Counted from the first letter of the stretch, positions 51,214 through 60,832 are shown. The stretch: DNA of 64,000 nucleotides from JAXLWB01 sp046328715 (GCA_046328715.1 JAXLWB010000002.1:186001-250000), one strand, 5' to 3'. The notes: a model not told the origin generated them from the letters alone. Numbers and translations: made by a program.

Positions 51214-53920
51214 AACGATCACGGATTCTTTGACCCATCGCCCCTAGCAATGTCGGCAACTCTGAAAGATAGCTGACCACAAAATCATCGCCAGAGCTGA
51301 CGCGTGCCAGACTAGTTAATACAGAGGGCAGACTGGCTGGATTCGGATAAACCAAGTAACGCGGTTCCCAATGTGGGTTAAATTTCTCTTTGAAGGCATG
51401 CAAGCCCTTGAAGTTGTAAAAGAGTGTGAGCCGAGCATAGACATAGCGCATTGCCTTCTCTAGGATCGGGTCGGTGGGATGATCGCCGACACCAGAAAGT
51501 GCGCTCAAGCCAAGGTTGACTGAATCGTAGCCATGCTCTTTGCACCAGAGGAGCAGGGTAACAAAGAGAAACTCCATGGTGCCATTTTCCAAGTTGCTGC
51601 GCCGCCGCATCAGGTCAAGGGTGACGCCATTGTGTTGATACTCAGGCACCAGATTGGCAAAGGCGACTAGGTGCTCTTCGGCATTGTAGACCACCACAAC
51701 CACCGAATTACGCAGATACTCTTTGTCGAACCAACCGAGCGAAAAGCGCATTTCGGAATTCTGCATGGTCATCAGCCACTCGTCGCTCACTGTGCGCAGA
51801 TGCAGTAAGAGGTCATCGCTGTGGGGTGGCGTTTTCACCTCTGCCCGGTAGCCAACGCGTGCAAGCCGATTGAGCGCATTGCGCAGCGGCTTGCCATCCT
51901 TGCCTTCCAACTTGAACTCGTGCAGGTCCACGATGGCGTCGTGACCAATGCGCGTCGCTTCGTAGCCGGCATGTTGATAATGCGGCAAAAATTGCGGCGA
52001 CGCCTGATAAAAGGCGCACTCCCAACCGTGACCTTCGCAGAAGCCTCGAAAACCTACAACGGCGGCGTATACATCTTGCGCAGGACCAATCGGGTCACCC
52101 AGGGCAACGGCAACGCCGCCTCGTGCTGCATAGCCAATCAACGATCCGCCCGGACTGAAGTAGTACGACTTATCGGGAAAGAGCAAAAAACGGGCCAGCC
52201 CCGAAGATCCGTAGCTTTCGATCACTTTGCTGGCGCGCTCCCGTTCAACATTGCTTGCTGGTGCGCGCAAGACGACAGGGCGGAGCAAAGCCCATAGACC
52301 ATACCCCAGCGTGATCGCTCCCACTAGATAAATGGAGTCGGCAAAATAGCGACCAAAACCAGTGATGGGCTGCAACCCTGGATCGTAGAATTGGGCAAAC
52401 ATGACCAGCGTCTGGCGCAGTGCCATACTTAGCCCAAAACGCACATGAAAGTGACGATCCAACAGATAAAAGCCAACCGTACCATAGAGCAACGTAAAGG
52501 CCAGCGCCGCTGCCACCACGCGCAACCCTTGGGTCACGGTTGGCTGGTCGGCATGAGCGCGAAACTGCCGTCGCTGCCAAATCAAGTAGCCTACGAGCAG
52601 GAGAGCAATGCTTGCTTCCTCATAATCCAAGCCCTTGACCAAATGGCTGATGGCTGAGATCAGCAGTGTGATCAAGGCCACCCACCAGGCCGTCTGTTTG
52701 TGGCGCGCCAATCCTTGCGCCAGCAGAAGCAAGGCAAAACCGGCCAGGACAACGGTTAATCGTCCGCCATAGCGCACTTCGAGCGGCGAATATTCACTGA
52801 GTAGCAGCGTACGGTCGCGCAAGGCAGGCACGGTGGCGGAAAGTATGTTGAGCACGCCCATCATGCCAGTCAAGATCGCAATCAGACGCACATGGCTCAC
52901 GGTGATTAGTTCACTGCGCTGCGGCGCAAAAATGCGCAGCCGCTGTAACAACACAAAGCCAATCAGCAGTGGAATCCAAAAGGTTAGCCCACGAAAGGCC
53001 AGGCTGACGACAGTCGCCGTTGCAGTCGGCACGCCCAGGGACGTGTAGATAACGGGCAACAAGCCTTCGACGATGCCCACACCCCCTTGAAAGGGTGATA
53101 CCACCGAGAAGAGGATCGTCATCGAAAAGCCGATGACCACAATACTGGGCGGCACACGCTGGTGAAAGGCAGCGAACAAGGCATAGAGGCTGAGGATACT
53201 TGCTAAATGTGACCCCAGTGTGATCAGGCTAGTGCGCCACAACCCTCCTGGGTTTTGCAGAATAGATTTGGATGCAATCGTAAATTCGTTGGCGTGATGG
53301 CTGACCCAATCATCGCTCAAGAGCTGAGGATAGCGAAAGAGGCTGCCGAGCCAGTTAACTGTACCCGCCACACGACGCAAAAGTGGCACCATCTGCTCGG
53401 GTCGCCAGAGACTTACCATCAGCAACCCAGTCATCAACAAGACAAAGGCAAAAAGCACCAGCGAGGTGATCACTTCGTAGATGTGCAGATTGTGGCTCAG
53501 GAAGAGGCTGATAAGTGCTACTAGCAGGATCAGGCTAAAGACCGCAAAGTCAATAATACCGACTAGAATCAAGCCTACCGCAGCACGGGTGCCAGATTCG
53601 CCGCGCTGAACTGCATCATCGACAAAGATAGCAACGCCCGCTGCGCCACCGGTCGGTGCCGTGACATTGACAAATTGTGAGACAAAGACCAATGGGATCA
53701 GATTGTGCAATCGGCTAGGCACCGCAACGGTGGTAAACGAGCCTTGATAAATACCAGCAAAAAAGACTTGATGGACGATTTGCAGCGCAATTGCCGCCAT
53801 TACCCACGCCAGATTGCCTTGGCGCAGGGTTCTGCCCAGCTTTTCAATCTCGGTCAGGTGCGCAACAATCACCCAACCAAAGCCAATCACCAATCCCCAA
53901 AAGAGCAAACGACGCAGCAT
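51170..53920 (-). CDS. MprF-like bifunctional lysylphosphatidylglycerol synthase/flippase
   Basis: 916 aa. The N-terminal half is a UPF0104-type flippase with about 8 helices (VSQFVNVTAPTGGAAGVAIF; MTILFSVVSPFQGGVGIVEG). More helices follow to about residue 560. The C-terminal 340 residues are a DUF2156 catalytic domain (RFLLFPDKSYYFSPGGSLIG, YAARGGVAVALGDPIG, NLGLSALSGVGDHP, FKEKFNPHWEPRYLVY). MprF proteins transfer an amino acid from tRNA to phosphatidylglycerol and flip it, lowering negative surface charge. Which amino acid is used here is unknown. Full length; stands alone. Confidence 0.9.
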   Translation of the reverse strand: MLRRLLFWGLVIGFGWVIVAHLTEIEKLGRTLRQGNLAWVMAAIALQIVHQVFFAGIYQGSFTTVAVPSRLHNLIPLVFVSQFVNVTAPTGGAAGVAIFVDDAVQRGESGTRAAVGLILVGIIDFAVFSLILLVALISLFLSHNLHIYEVITSLVLFAFVLLMTGLLMVSLWRPEQMVPLLRRVAGTVNWLGSLFRYPQLLSDDWVSHHANEFTIASKSILQNPGGLWRTSLITLGSHLASILSLYALFAAFHQRVPPSIVVIGFSMTILFSVVSPFQGGVGIVEGLLPVIYTSLGVPTATATVVSLAFRGLTFWIPLLIGFVLLQRLRIFAPQRSELITVSHVRLIAILTGMMGVLNILSATVPALRDRTLLLSEYSPLEVRYGGRLTVVLAGFALLLLAQGLARHKQTAWWVALITLLISAISHLVKGLDYEEASIALLLVGYLIWQRRQFRAHADQPTVTQGLRVVAAALAFTLLYGTVGFYLLDRHFHVRFGLSMALRQTLVMFAQFYDPGLQPITGFGRYFADSIYLVGAITLGYGLWALLRPVVLRAPASNVERERASKVIESYGSSGLARFLLFPDKSYYFSPGGSLIGYAARGGVAVALGDPIGPAQDVYAAVVGFRGFCEGHGWECAFYQASPQFLPHYQHAGYEATRIGHDAIVDLHEFKLEGKDGKPLRNALNRLARVGYRAEVKTPPHSDDLLLHLRTVSDEWLMTMQNSEMRFSLGWFDKEYLRNSVVVVVYNAEEHLVAFANLVPEYQHNGVTLDLMRRRSNLENGTMEFLFVTLLLWCKEHGYDSVNLGLSALSGVGDHPTDPILEKAMRYVYARLTLFYNFKGLHAFKEKFNPHWEPRYLVYPNPASLPSVLTSLARVSSGDDFVVSYLSELPTLLGAMGQRIRDRFTSASSPPTSAQSD

Positions 53921-54458
53921 GAATCACCATGAAATGAACGCAGTACAGATAGTAACTCTAGTAGTTGTACATCTTCTGCCTATAGTACGCAAGATCAAGC
54001 GTCCAGGTTTGAGGTCATCGCTCCTTATTAGATCAACTTGTTGACCACATGCATACCTGAAACCGTAGTGTAGCGACAAATTAGAGTAGGGAGTTGGTCT
54101 GTTACCTGACATTTTCAGTCTGGATATATTCCACTCTCGTACGTCTTTGTCCGCTTGCCTCTCATCCAATTTACGCTACATCTAAATGGAGCTTACCCTA
54201 CAGTTACATCCAACGCTCTACCCTATACTGCCTCACTTGTAATTGCTTAGGGCACTGAGTGACAAAGTGGTCAAATGAGCGCTAGGTGATTGCTCCCTGA
54301 AAGTACTATCCCCAAGTTCTTCAATCGGATCTGCCCCCATCGTGTGTTTGCCTAGGGCGTGGCATACAAGCCTTAGGCGTATTGCAGTCCCTTGCCCAGA
54401 TTCATTCGGCATGCATCCGAACGAATTCTGTGTGATCCTGCACCTTAAAAGGTAAATT
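53921..54458. other. Divergent spacer, 538 bases
   Basis: No ORF with coding character and no clear repeat. Nothing recognised. Confidence 0.4.
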
Positions 54459-55244
54459 ATGCTAAGTCAATCAAGAGCTATCTGGAAGCTAGTTGACCAG
54501 GAGTTGAGCGGACCAGCGATCTATCTGCTGCCGCTCCGCCTCTTCATCGGTATCGGTTGGATCCGAGCGGGCATGGAGAAAGTCATCAGCCCGGGCTGGC
54601 CAACAGGTCACGATCTGAGCCTTTTCTTCCAACGACAGCTCGCCTCGGGACATGTGGTCTATCCATTCTACCAGTATTTGATTACCCACGTGTTCACGCC
54701 TCATGTTGTGATGATGAGTTGGATCATTTTGGTCGGTCAACTATTGGTCGGATTGGCGGTGCTCAGCGGAACGCTCACCAACATCGCCCTGCTTGCCGGC
54801 TTGTTCATGAACATCAATTTCGTGTTGGCAGGTGCAATCAGCCCGTCCGCTTTCTATATTGTTATCCAGGTGGCGCTTCTTGTGACGGAAGTTGGAGCGA
54901 TCTATGGCATTGACCGGCTGCTTTCTCGTCGCATTGCACTTCGTCTCCTGGTCGCCCAACCGGATGACCAGAGTCGTTACCACCGCTTTGAAACCACTGT
55001 GTTTCTGGTAGCGGCGCTGGCAGCAGTAGCGGTCGGGGCTGCGTCGGTTCCCTACATCCAGGACTACAGCCCGCGCAGTGTCGATGATCCTGCCATGTTA
55101 ATGCTTGTCCTCTCAGTCATTACTGGCATGACGGCGCTAGTCAAGGCCTTGCAGATTCGCTCGCATGAGCCAAGCCCAGCCTATGACTATCCGATCGCAC
55201 AAGAGACAGCACTGTACGAAATGGAGACAGCGGCCACCAATTGA
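54459..55244 (+). CDS. DoxX-family membrane protein
   Basis: 261 aa, four to six membrane helices. Typical segments: YLLPLRLFIGIGWIRAGMEK (DoxX start with the R-G-M-E-K turn), MMSWIILVGQLLVGLAVLSG, LAGLFMNINFVLAGAISPSA, and a second half with VFLVAALAAVAVGAASVPYI. DoxX proteins act in membrane redox or quinone-linked processes, but the substrate is mostly unknown. AAGGTAA precedes the ATG. Convergent with the MFS gene. Confidence 0.85.
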   Translation: MLSQSRAIWKLVDQELSGPAIYLLPLRLFIGIGWIRAGMEKVISPGWPTGHDLSLFFQRQLASGHVVYPFYQYLITHVFTPHVVMMSWIILVGQLLVGLAVLSGTLTNIALLAGLFMNINFVLAGAISPSAFYIVIQVALLVTEVGAIYGIDRLLSRRIALRLLVAQPDDQSRYHRFETTVFLVAALAAVAVGAASVPYIQDYSPRSVDDPAMLMLVLSVITGMTALVKALQIRSHEPSPAYDYPIAQETALYEMETAATN

Positions 55245-55353
55245 CGGCCATGAAGTGTGAGTAGTAGGACAGCGAGGTTGGTTCGACGCTTGAACCGACC
55301 TCGCTGCATCGGTCCGAAGCCCTTGCCTAGCGTAAGACCTACAAACAATTGCA

Positions 55354-56619
55354 CTAGTGGGCGTGGCGTTCGATCACAAACCGTTCGTAGCCCAGACTGA
55401 AGACGACGCCCACAAGACAAAGCGCAGCACAGATCAGCAAGGCATCGGTTACGTTCAAGTTGCTAGAAAGGGTACCAATTAGGTAGGCACCGATGGGGGT
55501 GCTGCCAGCAAACAAGAGAAAATACAAGCTGGTGACACGTCCACGCAACCGATCAGCCACCGTTGTTTGGATTAGCGTAGCGGCGTTGGTCGAGAACATC
55601 ACGCCAAAGAAGCCCAGAATCACCAGTAAGAGTTCCGACAGCCACATCTGCGTACTCACAGCCACGGCCCCGAGAAAAATGCTAAACCCTGCTGAGCCAA
55701 TCATCAGCCAACGCAACGAAACGCGCTGAAAAAAGGCGGCAGACAGCGCTCCCAACGACGAGCCGATACCCAAGGCTGCCGACAAAGCACCAAAACCTAC
55801 TGCATCGGTATGCAGTACAAAGCCACCCAGTAAGGGCAGAACCACGCTAAAGTTGTAGCCAAAGGTCCCAATAAAGCCAACAATAATCATCACAATCAGC
55901 ACGGTAGGCGTCTGCCACGTATAACGCAACCCTTCGGCAAGCTGCTGAAAGGGTGACTCGCGTTGTTGCGAGAGCGGCACAGTAAAGAACAGCGCCGGAT
56001 CCATTATGATCACAGCAATAATAATAGCGAGAAAGCTGGCGGCGTTGAGAAAGAGCGCTGTAGCCGCCCCAGTTTTAGCGATCAAGATACCTGCCAGCGC
56101 CGGACCAATCACGCGGGCACCGTTGAAGAGCATCGAGTTGAGCGCAATTGCATTGGCGCGGTCTTCGCGGCTTACCAGTTCAGCCGCAAAGGCTTGCCGT
56201 ACAGGATTGTCGATCGCATTGATGATTCCTTGTACCAGGGCCAGGATGTAAATGTGCCAAACTTGAATCACACCCATTGCCACCAGCAGGCCAAAGAGAG
56301 CCGCTTGAATCAACGAGGCAATCTGAGTAATCAGAACCACCTGGCGTTTGGGCACCCGATCGGCCAGGACTCCGCCAAAGAGCGAGAGCAACATGATCGG
56401 CAGAAACTGCAACGTAGTGACTGTGCCCAAGGCCATGGGTGAATTGGTCAATGAGTAGACAACCCAGGCTTGGGCCGTGGTCTGCATCCAGGTCCCGCTG
56501 ATCGAGATGAGTTGGCCGATCCAATAGAGACGGTAATTGCGAACTCCTAGGGCGCGAAATCCTTCTTTGAGCGCTCGGAAAGGAACGACTGAGGTTGGGC
56601 TTTTCGGCAAGTCTGACAT
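55354..56619 (-). CDS. MFS exporter (EntS-like, MFS_3 type)
   Basis: 421 aa, twelve membrane helices. It begins ALGVRNYRLYWIGQLISISG followed by WMQTTAQAWVVYSLTNSP, typical of the EntS/MFS_3 family of exporters. The loop motif ADRVPKRQVVLITQ (motif A) and DNPVRQAFAAELV are present. Likely a proton-coupled efflux of a small molecule; the substrate is unknown. No adjacent biosynthetic genes. Confidence 0.92.
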   Translation of the reverse strand: MSDLPKSPTSVVPFRALKEGFRALGVRNYRLYWIGQLISISGTWMQTTAQAWVVYSLTNSPMALGTVTTLQFLPIMLLSLFGGVLADRVPKRQVVLITQIASLIQAALFGLLVAMGVIQVWHIYILALVQGIINAIDNPVRQAFAAELVSREDRANAIALNSMLFNGARVIGPALAGILIAKTGAATALFLNAASFLAIIIAVIIMDPALFFTVPLSQQRESPFQQLAEGLRYTWQTPTVLIVMIIVGFIGTFGYNFSVVLPLLGGFVLHTDAVGFGALSAALGIGSSLGALSAAFFQRVSLRWLMIGSAGFSIFLGAVAVSTQMWLSELLLVILGFFGVMFSTNAATLIQTTVADRLRGRVTSLYFLLFAGSTPIGAYLIGTLSSNLNVTDALLICAALCLVGVVFSLGYERFVIERHAH

Positions 56620-57217
56620 ACGATTTCTATTCTTTCACAAGCAATTCGAGTGCTATTTGTCATTTCGAATGCGTTCAAGGAGATTGTCTGCAACGGCTAC
56701 CAACCCTCTCAATCTATCTGGTGCTGTGGAGGTGAAATTTTGTACTTGCTTCAGGTGGTAATCATACTGCTTTGCGGCCTGATGAGGAAATAGTGGATTA
56801 CGAATAGCGAATAGCAAATTAGGGGCTGCTCAGCCGCCCGTCCAAAGGACAACACGCCGCATTTTCATCTTGGGCATGTGCTATGCGCTGAAAAAGGAGC
56901 AAAGGTTATGCGGACGGATGTCCTAATGACATTTGATAATCATCTTTGGTATCGTAGCCGATGCTTTTCGTTGCGGCTTGTCGGTCTGTGCAACCATTGT
57001 GCGGCTAGAAGCATGCCTACGCTTTACCGATTTTGTTATTCAAGTTTCATCAGGCGCGGATAAAAAGCGGAGTGAGACGACTCAGAAAATTAGGCTTTTT
57101 CAGCCCAATCGGACTCATCCGCAGCTTTGTTTCCGATCTTATTGATGCATGGTATCAAAGGTGGCTACCCGTATTGGTCATCTGCTAAACCAAAATCACT
57201 ACCATGTTTCAGTGAGG
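56620..57217. other. Spacer, 598 bases, with a palindromic element
   Basis: Contains a short word-repeat tract (GATTACGAATAGCGAATAGC near 56793) and element copy B (56922-57054). No gene recognised. Confidence 0.45.
56922..57054. repeat. Short palindromic element, copy B
   Basis: About 130 bases. The left end TGACATTTGATAATCAT and the right end ATTTTGTTATTCAAGTTTCA match copy A at 7942-8012; the ends are also imperfect inverted repeats of each other. The middle is about 60-70 bases longer than in copy A. Confidence 0.5.
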
Positions 57218-57844
57218 TTATTGAATCTGAAGATGGGGCAGTTCCGTAACTTCCTTTCGACTTAATTTGAGACGCACTACATCTGTTTCAATCTTGGCAA
57301 TCTCTGATACTGGAATTGTGACTGCCTTATCGCCCCAAAAGTGGTTTTCACGCAGCACAAGATGGGTAATATGACTATTTTCCGGGTTGACCAGGAATTC
57401 GTTAACCTTTCCTACCCAGCCATCGGTCGCCTCAACTTGCGAGCCACGGTGAATTGTACATTCATCTAGTGGGATCTGTTCCTCTAGTACATAGGTAGCA
57501 CCTGGATAGCCATATCCGTAACCGGCATAGACTGCATAGGGCCAAGCCATGATCCGGCCACTTTTCATGTTGGGGGAGATTTCGTCCTCTTTATAGCCCA
57601 GGAAATGCCCTTTGTTGAAAGGCTCCAAAGTTGCAAGCTCGTGCAACTGGCAGCGCAACAAGATCAAATCCGGCGTGCTTTCTTTGATCAAGGCCACTGG
57701 CACAAGAACTTCTCCACCAAACATTGTCTGGCGATGAAGCACAAAATGGGTGACAATACGTGTAAGCGGATTCAAAATGATGCAGGAAGAGTGACCTGCA
57801 AGACCATCAACACAATGAACTTCAACATTGATCGGGATATCCAT
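57218..57844 (-). CDS. Protein with two PRC-barrel-like domains
   Basis: 208 aa, an internal duplication. Copy 1 (residues 1-75): VEVHCVDGLAGHSSCIILNP, THFVLHRQTMFGGEVLVPVA. Copy 2 (residues 130-205): SQVEATDGWVGKVNEFLVNP, THLVLRENHFWGDKAVTIPV, followed by VVRLKLSRKEV. The linker is Gly/Tyr-rich (YAVYAGYGYGYPGATY). PRC-barrel domains occur in RimM, photosynthetic reaction centre H subunits and small stress proteins; this one is probably a cytoplasmic adaptor. GGAGG precedes the ATG. Confidence 0.8.
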   Translation of the reverse strand: MDIPINVEVHCVDGLAGHSSCIILNPLTRIVTHFVLHRQTMFGGEVLVPVALIKESTPDLILLRCQLHELATLEPFNKGHFLGYKEDEISPNMKSGRIMAWPYAVYAGYGYGYPGATYVLEEQIPLDECTIHRGSQVEATDGWVGKVNEFLVNPENSHITHLVLRENHFWGDKAVTIPVSEIAKIETDVVRLKLSRKEVTELPHLQIQ

Positions 57845-58087
57845 AAATTTGCCTCCGTTTGTTGAGTGGCGTGGCGTTATCGAGTCAAAGCCAGGTGCCT
57901 TCTCTGCTTAATTTCTGATGGCCTCAGTATCGCGCCTCAGCCGAACAGACACATCAGACTATTGCATAGATGGTTTGATGTCGATCGTGTAGTGTCCGAC
58001 GCTAGTCGATCAGCCAGGGCCACCTGGTCGATTGTCTGTCCAGCCTCGTGAATAGAGCCGCTCACACCGTCTCAATCCTTGCGAAAT

Positions 58088-58127
58088 AAAAAAGGACACT
58101 CCTTGGTTGAAAGGAGATATCCTTTTT
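58088..58127 (-). terminator. Terminator of the Cys-rich secreted protein gene
   Basis: Imperfect stem (AAAAAAGGACACTCCTT at 58088-58104 against AAGGAGATATCCTTTTT at 58111-58127). Read on the minus strand, the stem ends in TTTTTT and a T-rich tail, about 200 bases after the stop at 58323. Confidence 0.65.
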
Positions 58128-58172
58128 CGATGGGTCGCTAAGAGCCTGAAACTATAAACAGGCTTGTTACCC

Positions 58173-58236
58173 GTAGAGACTGTTCGCAACCGCCGGTGCG
58201 TGCATACGAAGACCGGTGGTTGCAAACCGCCTCTAC
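58173..58236. repeat. Palindromic repeat with 25-base arms
   Basis: GTAGAGACTGTTCGCAACCG at the left end pairs with CGGTGGTTGCAAACCGCCTC near the right end, about 20 of 25 positions matching, 14-base loop. Probably one member of a dispersed intergenic palindrome family. Confidence 0.55.
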
Positions 58237-58322
58237 AATCTTTTTTCAGCACACACTAAGGCTATGCTAGACAGATGCGAGTAACTCTTTGCATGTACCT
58301 GGCTATCTCAACACAAATCCAA

Positions 58323-59012
58323 TCACCCGTTGCGAGTAATCAGACTCAAAGTGTAAGTAGCAGGCTGGCCTGTGTTGTTGGTGACCAGCACATAGAGCGT
58401 CAATGGGTAATTAAAGCTGCCGTGCCAAAAATAGATTGGAGCCCCTTGTGGGGAAGTATTTTCAGAGCCTGCGCCCAGTGGGTTATATTGAACGCCATTT
58501 TGTTGCTGGTTGACCAGATCGCTGGTCAAGACCTGGAAGTTGGCCTTGCCGCTGAGGTTAGTCAACGTGATATCCATGCCGAGCGTACCTCGGCTGCCAT
58601 CGCCATTCAATGGCGGTTGGACTGGGAAACGATACCACTGTTGTGCGCCTGCCCCAATCGTGGCGCTACCAGAACCCAGAGTCAATGCACTATCAGGGCC
58701 GTTCCCCTCTGCCACAGGTGGATTCACTTGATAGCCTGGGCAACTTGGACCCTGACAACTTTGATTAGCGGGATAACCAGGATGCTCATCCTGACAACCA
58801 GGACCTTGGCAACCTTGATGGTCTGAATACTCCTGATATCTCGGGTAATCCTGACATCGTTGATCACCATACCCATGATATCCATGACAGCGTGCATGGG
58901 CCGGAAAGTCAGGGGCGTTGGCATAGACTGGTACAGTCAGGCTCAGGCTGAGCAGTGCCAAGACCGCGATGATGCTAATTATTTTTGAGAACTTTCTACC
59001 TATGTTTGACAT
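58323..59012 (-). CDS. Secreted Cys-rich protein with PPC-like C-terminal domain
   Basis: 229 aa. Signal peptide ends near PVYANA (residue 33). Residues 38-95 are a His/Tyr/Cys/Gln-rich region with repeats such as CQDYPRYQ, CQGPGCQDEHPGY and CQGPSCPGYQ: nine Cys/His-containing words. Residues 105-229 form a beta-rich domain like bacterial pre-peptidase C-terminal domains (ALTLGSGSATIGAGAQQWYR, YTLSLITR). Such domains occur in secreted enzymes; no catalytic domain is here. GAGGAG lies 9 bases before the ATG. Metal binding by the repeat region is a possibility only. Confidence 0.75.
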   Translation of the reverse strand: MSNIGRKFSKIISIIAVLALLSLSLTVPVYANAPDFPAHARCHGYHGYGDQRCQDYPRYQEYSDHQGCQGPGCQDEHPGYPANQSCQGPSCPGYQVNPPVAEGNGPDSALTLGSGSATIGAGAQQWYRFPVQPPLNGDGSRGTLGMDITLTNLSGKANFQVLTSDLVNQQQNGVQYNPLGAGSENTSPQGAPIYFWHGSFNYPLTLYVLVTNNTGQPATYTLSLITRNG

Positions 59013-59226
59013 GGTTATGCTCTCCTCTTTGAACTACTGCACAATTTCACCTACTTGTTTTAGCATACATTCCTGATGACAATTTCAGATCAGTCAAGCG
59101 CCTAGATTTTGCCTTGGCCAGAAGGCAGATCGCGCCACAACTCGATTGTTCATTGCTTATTCGGACCGCAGCCCTAGATTGCATGTTCCTTGAACTGGCT
59201 TATGTAAAAATGAAGACATTCTGATT

Positions 59227-59418
59227 GTGTTCTCGAAAGGAGGTGAGCACCGACTCATTGCGTCCAGTCGCTCGTATAAAAAGTGCGAGCCAGTCTGTGA
59301 GTTCTCCACAGTGAAATTTCACGTCAGCAGCATTCTTGGGAAACTCCAAGCCACGACTCGATCCGAAGCAGTGCGGCTGGCGCCGCAACACCATTTGGTT
59401 GACGAGCGAAATCTCTAG
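59227..59418 (+). pseudogene. 3' remnant of a NarL/LuxR-type response regulator
   Basis: 64 codons in one frame. The stretch TVKFHVSSILGKL followed by QATTRSEAVRLAPQHHLV is the recognition helix and last helix of a LuxR-type HTH. The preceding residues HRLIASSRSYKKC align loosely with RLIAxGLSNKEI. The receiver and linker are absent and the first HTH helix is eroded. It sits in a 412-base gap (59013-59424) that is otherwise empty. Confidence 0.75.
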
Positions 59419-59424
59419 CACCCT

Positions 59425-59802
59425 TCACGGAGAAATGCTAAACAGACTGTAGAGCAAAATCGCCAACACAATCAGTGTGATCAGAACATAGGTGTGGTCC
59501 CGTTGCAAGGCAAAAGCGACAACCGAGAAGAGCACGCGAGCGATCGGGGTTCCGATCAGCAGAAGTAGCCCCAATTGAATTAAACCACGGCTGTGAAGGG
59601 TCCAGGCATTGCCCAAAATACCAGGCACATTGCGCAACACCTCCGGCTCGCCGTGAAATATCTCGTAATTTGGCTGGTTTGTGCCATATTTATAAACAAA
59701 GATCAGACCGCCAATTAGCACAACCACAGCGGACAAAATCACGCCACTGCGTAGCAAAGTACCCAGCCATTGATCGATCCGCTCATCGGTCCACTGCATC
59801 AC
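59425..59802 (-). CDS. DUF1634 membrane protein
   Basis: 125 aa with three membrane helices: LLRSGVILSAVVVLIGGLIF, GLIQLGLLLLIGTPIARVLF and the C-terminal YVLITLIVLAILLYSLF. The family is regularly found next to TauE/SafE transporters, as it is here (60-base gap to the gene upstream on the same strand), and may be an accessory subunit. GGGGAG precedes the ATG. Function unproven. Confidence 0.88.
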   Translation of the reverse strand: MMQWTDERIDQWLGTLLRSGVILSAVVVLIGGLIFVYKYGTNQPNYEIFHGEPEVLRNVPGILGNAWTLHSRGLIQLGLLLLIGTPIARVLFSVVAFALQRDHTYVLITLIVLAILLYSLFSISP

Positions 59803-59862
59803 GAAACTCCCCTGGTGAATTGTAAATTGCGAATCTCCAATTAACTCGCCACCTGCGCTTGC

Positions 59863-60699
59863 TCAAAGACTACCCGTGAACCCGTTGTAAAGCATTTCTA
59901 GGCCGAGCACGAAGATCACCAGCGCAAAGACAGTACGTAGCTGTCGCACTGGCGCACCAATCAGGACATGTGCCCCTAGTAACGAGCCACCTAACACACC
60001 CAACATTACTGGCATCGCCAGACCCGGATCGATGTAGCCACGATTCAGATATATGCCAGCGCTGGCCGCCGCCGTGACGCCGATCATAAAGTTGCTCGTC
60101 GTGGTCGAAACCTTGAAGGGAATGCGCATCACCTGATCCATTGCCAGCACTTTGACCGCACCCGAGCCAATACCCAATAGCCCGGACAAGACGCCCGCCA
60201 CAAACATCAGACTAAAGCCGCCAGGAATGGCATGGACGTGATAGGAGATTTCACCTTCGGTTCCAGGATAGCTGGCATCCATGCGCAAGTGCTTCGCAAG
60301 TGGATCAGGGCGAGCATCTATTTCATCCTTTGGCTGCGGACGGCGCGAGAGCCAGGCAGAATAGATCAGCACCAGGCCAAAGATCACGGCGATCACTTCG
60401 GTGGAGACTTTGCCAGCCAGGTAGGCACCGCCGAGCGCGCCCAGGGTCGTCGCCATCTCCAGGAACATACCGATACGAATATTCGAGAACCCTTCCCTCA
60501 CATAAGCTGCCGCCGCCCCCGATGAGGTAGCAATTACCGAAACAAGCGAGGCCCCGATCGCATAACGAATATCGATGCCAAAGAGCAAGGTCAACATTGG
60601 CACAATAACCACGCCGCCGCCCAGTCCGGTCAAGGCACCCAGAAAGCCAGCGACGAGCGCACCCAAGGCAACGAGGAGTGTAAATTCGTAAATATTCAT
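59863..60699 (-). CDS. TauE/SafE family transporter
   Basis: 278 aa, eight membrane helices. The family repeat motif is GFLGALTGLGGGVVIVPML at the N-terminus and GVLSGLLGIGSGAVKVLAMD in the second half. Members carry sulfonates, sulfite, sulfoacetate or related anions out of or into the cell. Co-transcription with the DUF1634 gene is likely. An insertion of about 45 hydrophilic residues (KDEIDARPDPLAKHLRMDAS) between helices 4 and 5 is longer than usual. Confidence 0.92.
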   Translation of the reverse strand: MNIYEFTLLVALGALVAGFLGALTGLGGGVVIVPMLTLLFGIDIRYAIGASLVSVIATSSGAAAAYVREGFSNIRIGMFLEMATTLGALGGAYLAGKVSTEVIAVIFGLVLIYSAWLSRRPQPKDEIDARPDPLAKHLRMDASYPGTEGEISYHVHAIPGGFSLMFVAGVLSGLLGIGSGAVKVLAMDQVMRIPFKVSTTTSNFMIGVTAAASAGIYLNRGYIDPGLAMPVMLGVLGGSLLGAHVLIGAPVRQLRTVFALVIFVLGLEMLYNGFTGSL

Positions 60700-60832
60700 T
60701 TTTGAGCATCCGACGTTGTAAGAGTCAGCATGGCACTGACTTTTTAATTTTTCTAGGGAGGGAGTCTAACAGAAGCAAAAAGGGCAATCTAGGGATGGAT
60801 GGATAGAAGCTGGTATACGATAGAGAAAGAAT

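Larger units (their letters stand above)
57845..58322. other. Spacer, 478 bases, with two palindromes
   Basis: Holds a terminator (58088-58127) and a large palindromic repeat (58173-58236). The rest is unremarkable. Confidence 0.6.
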
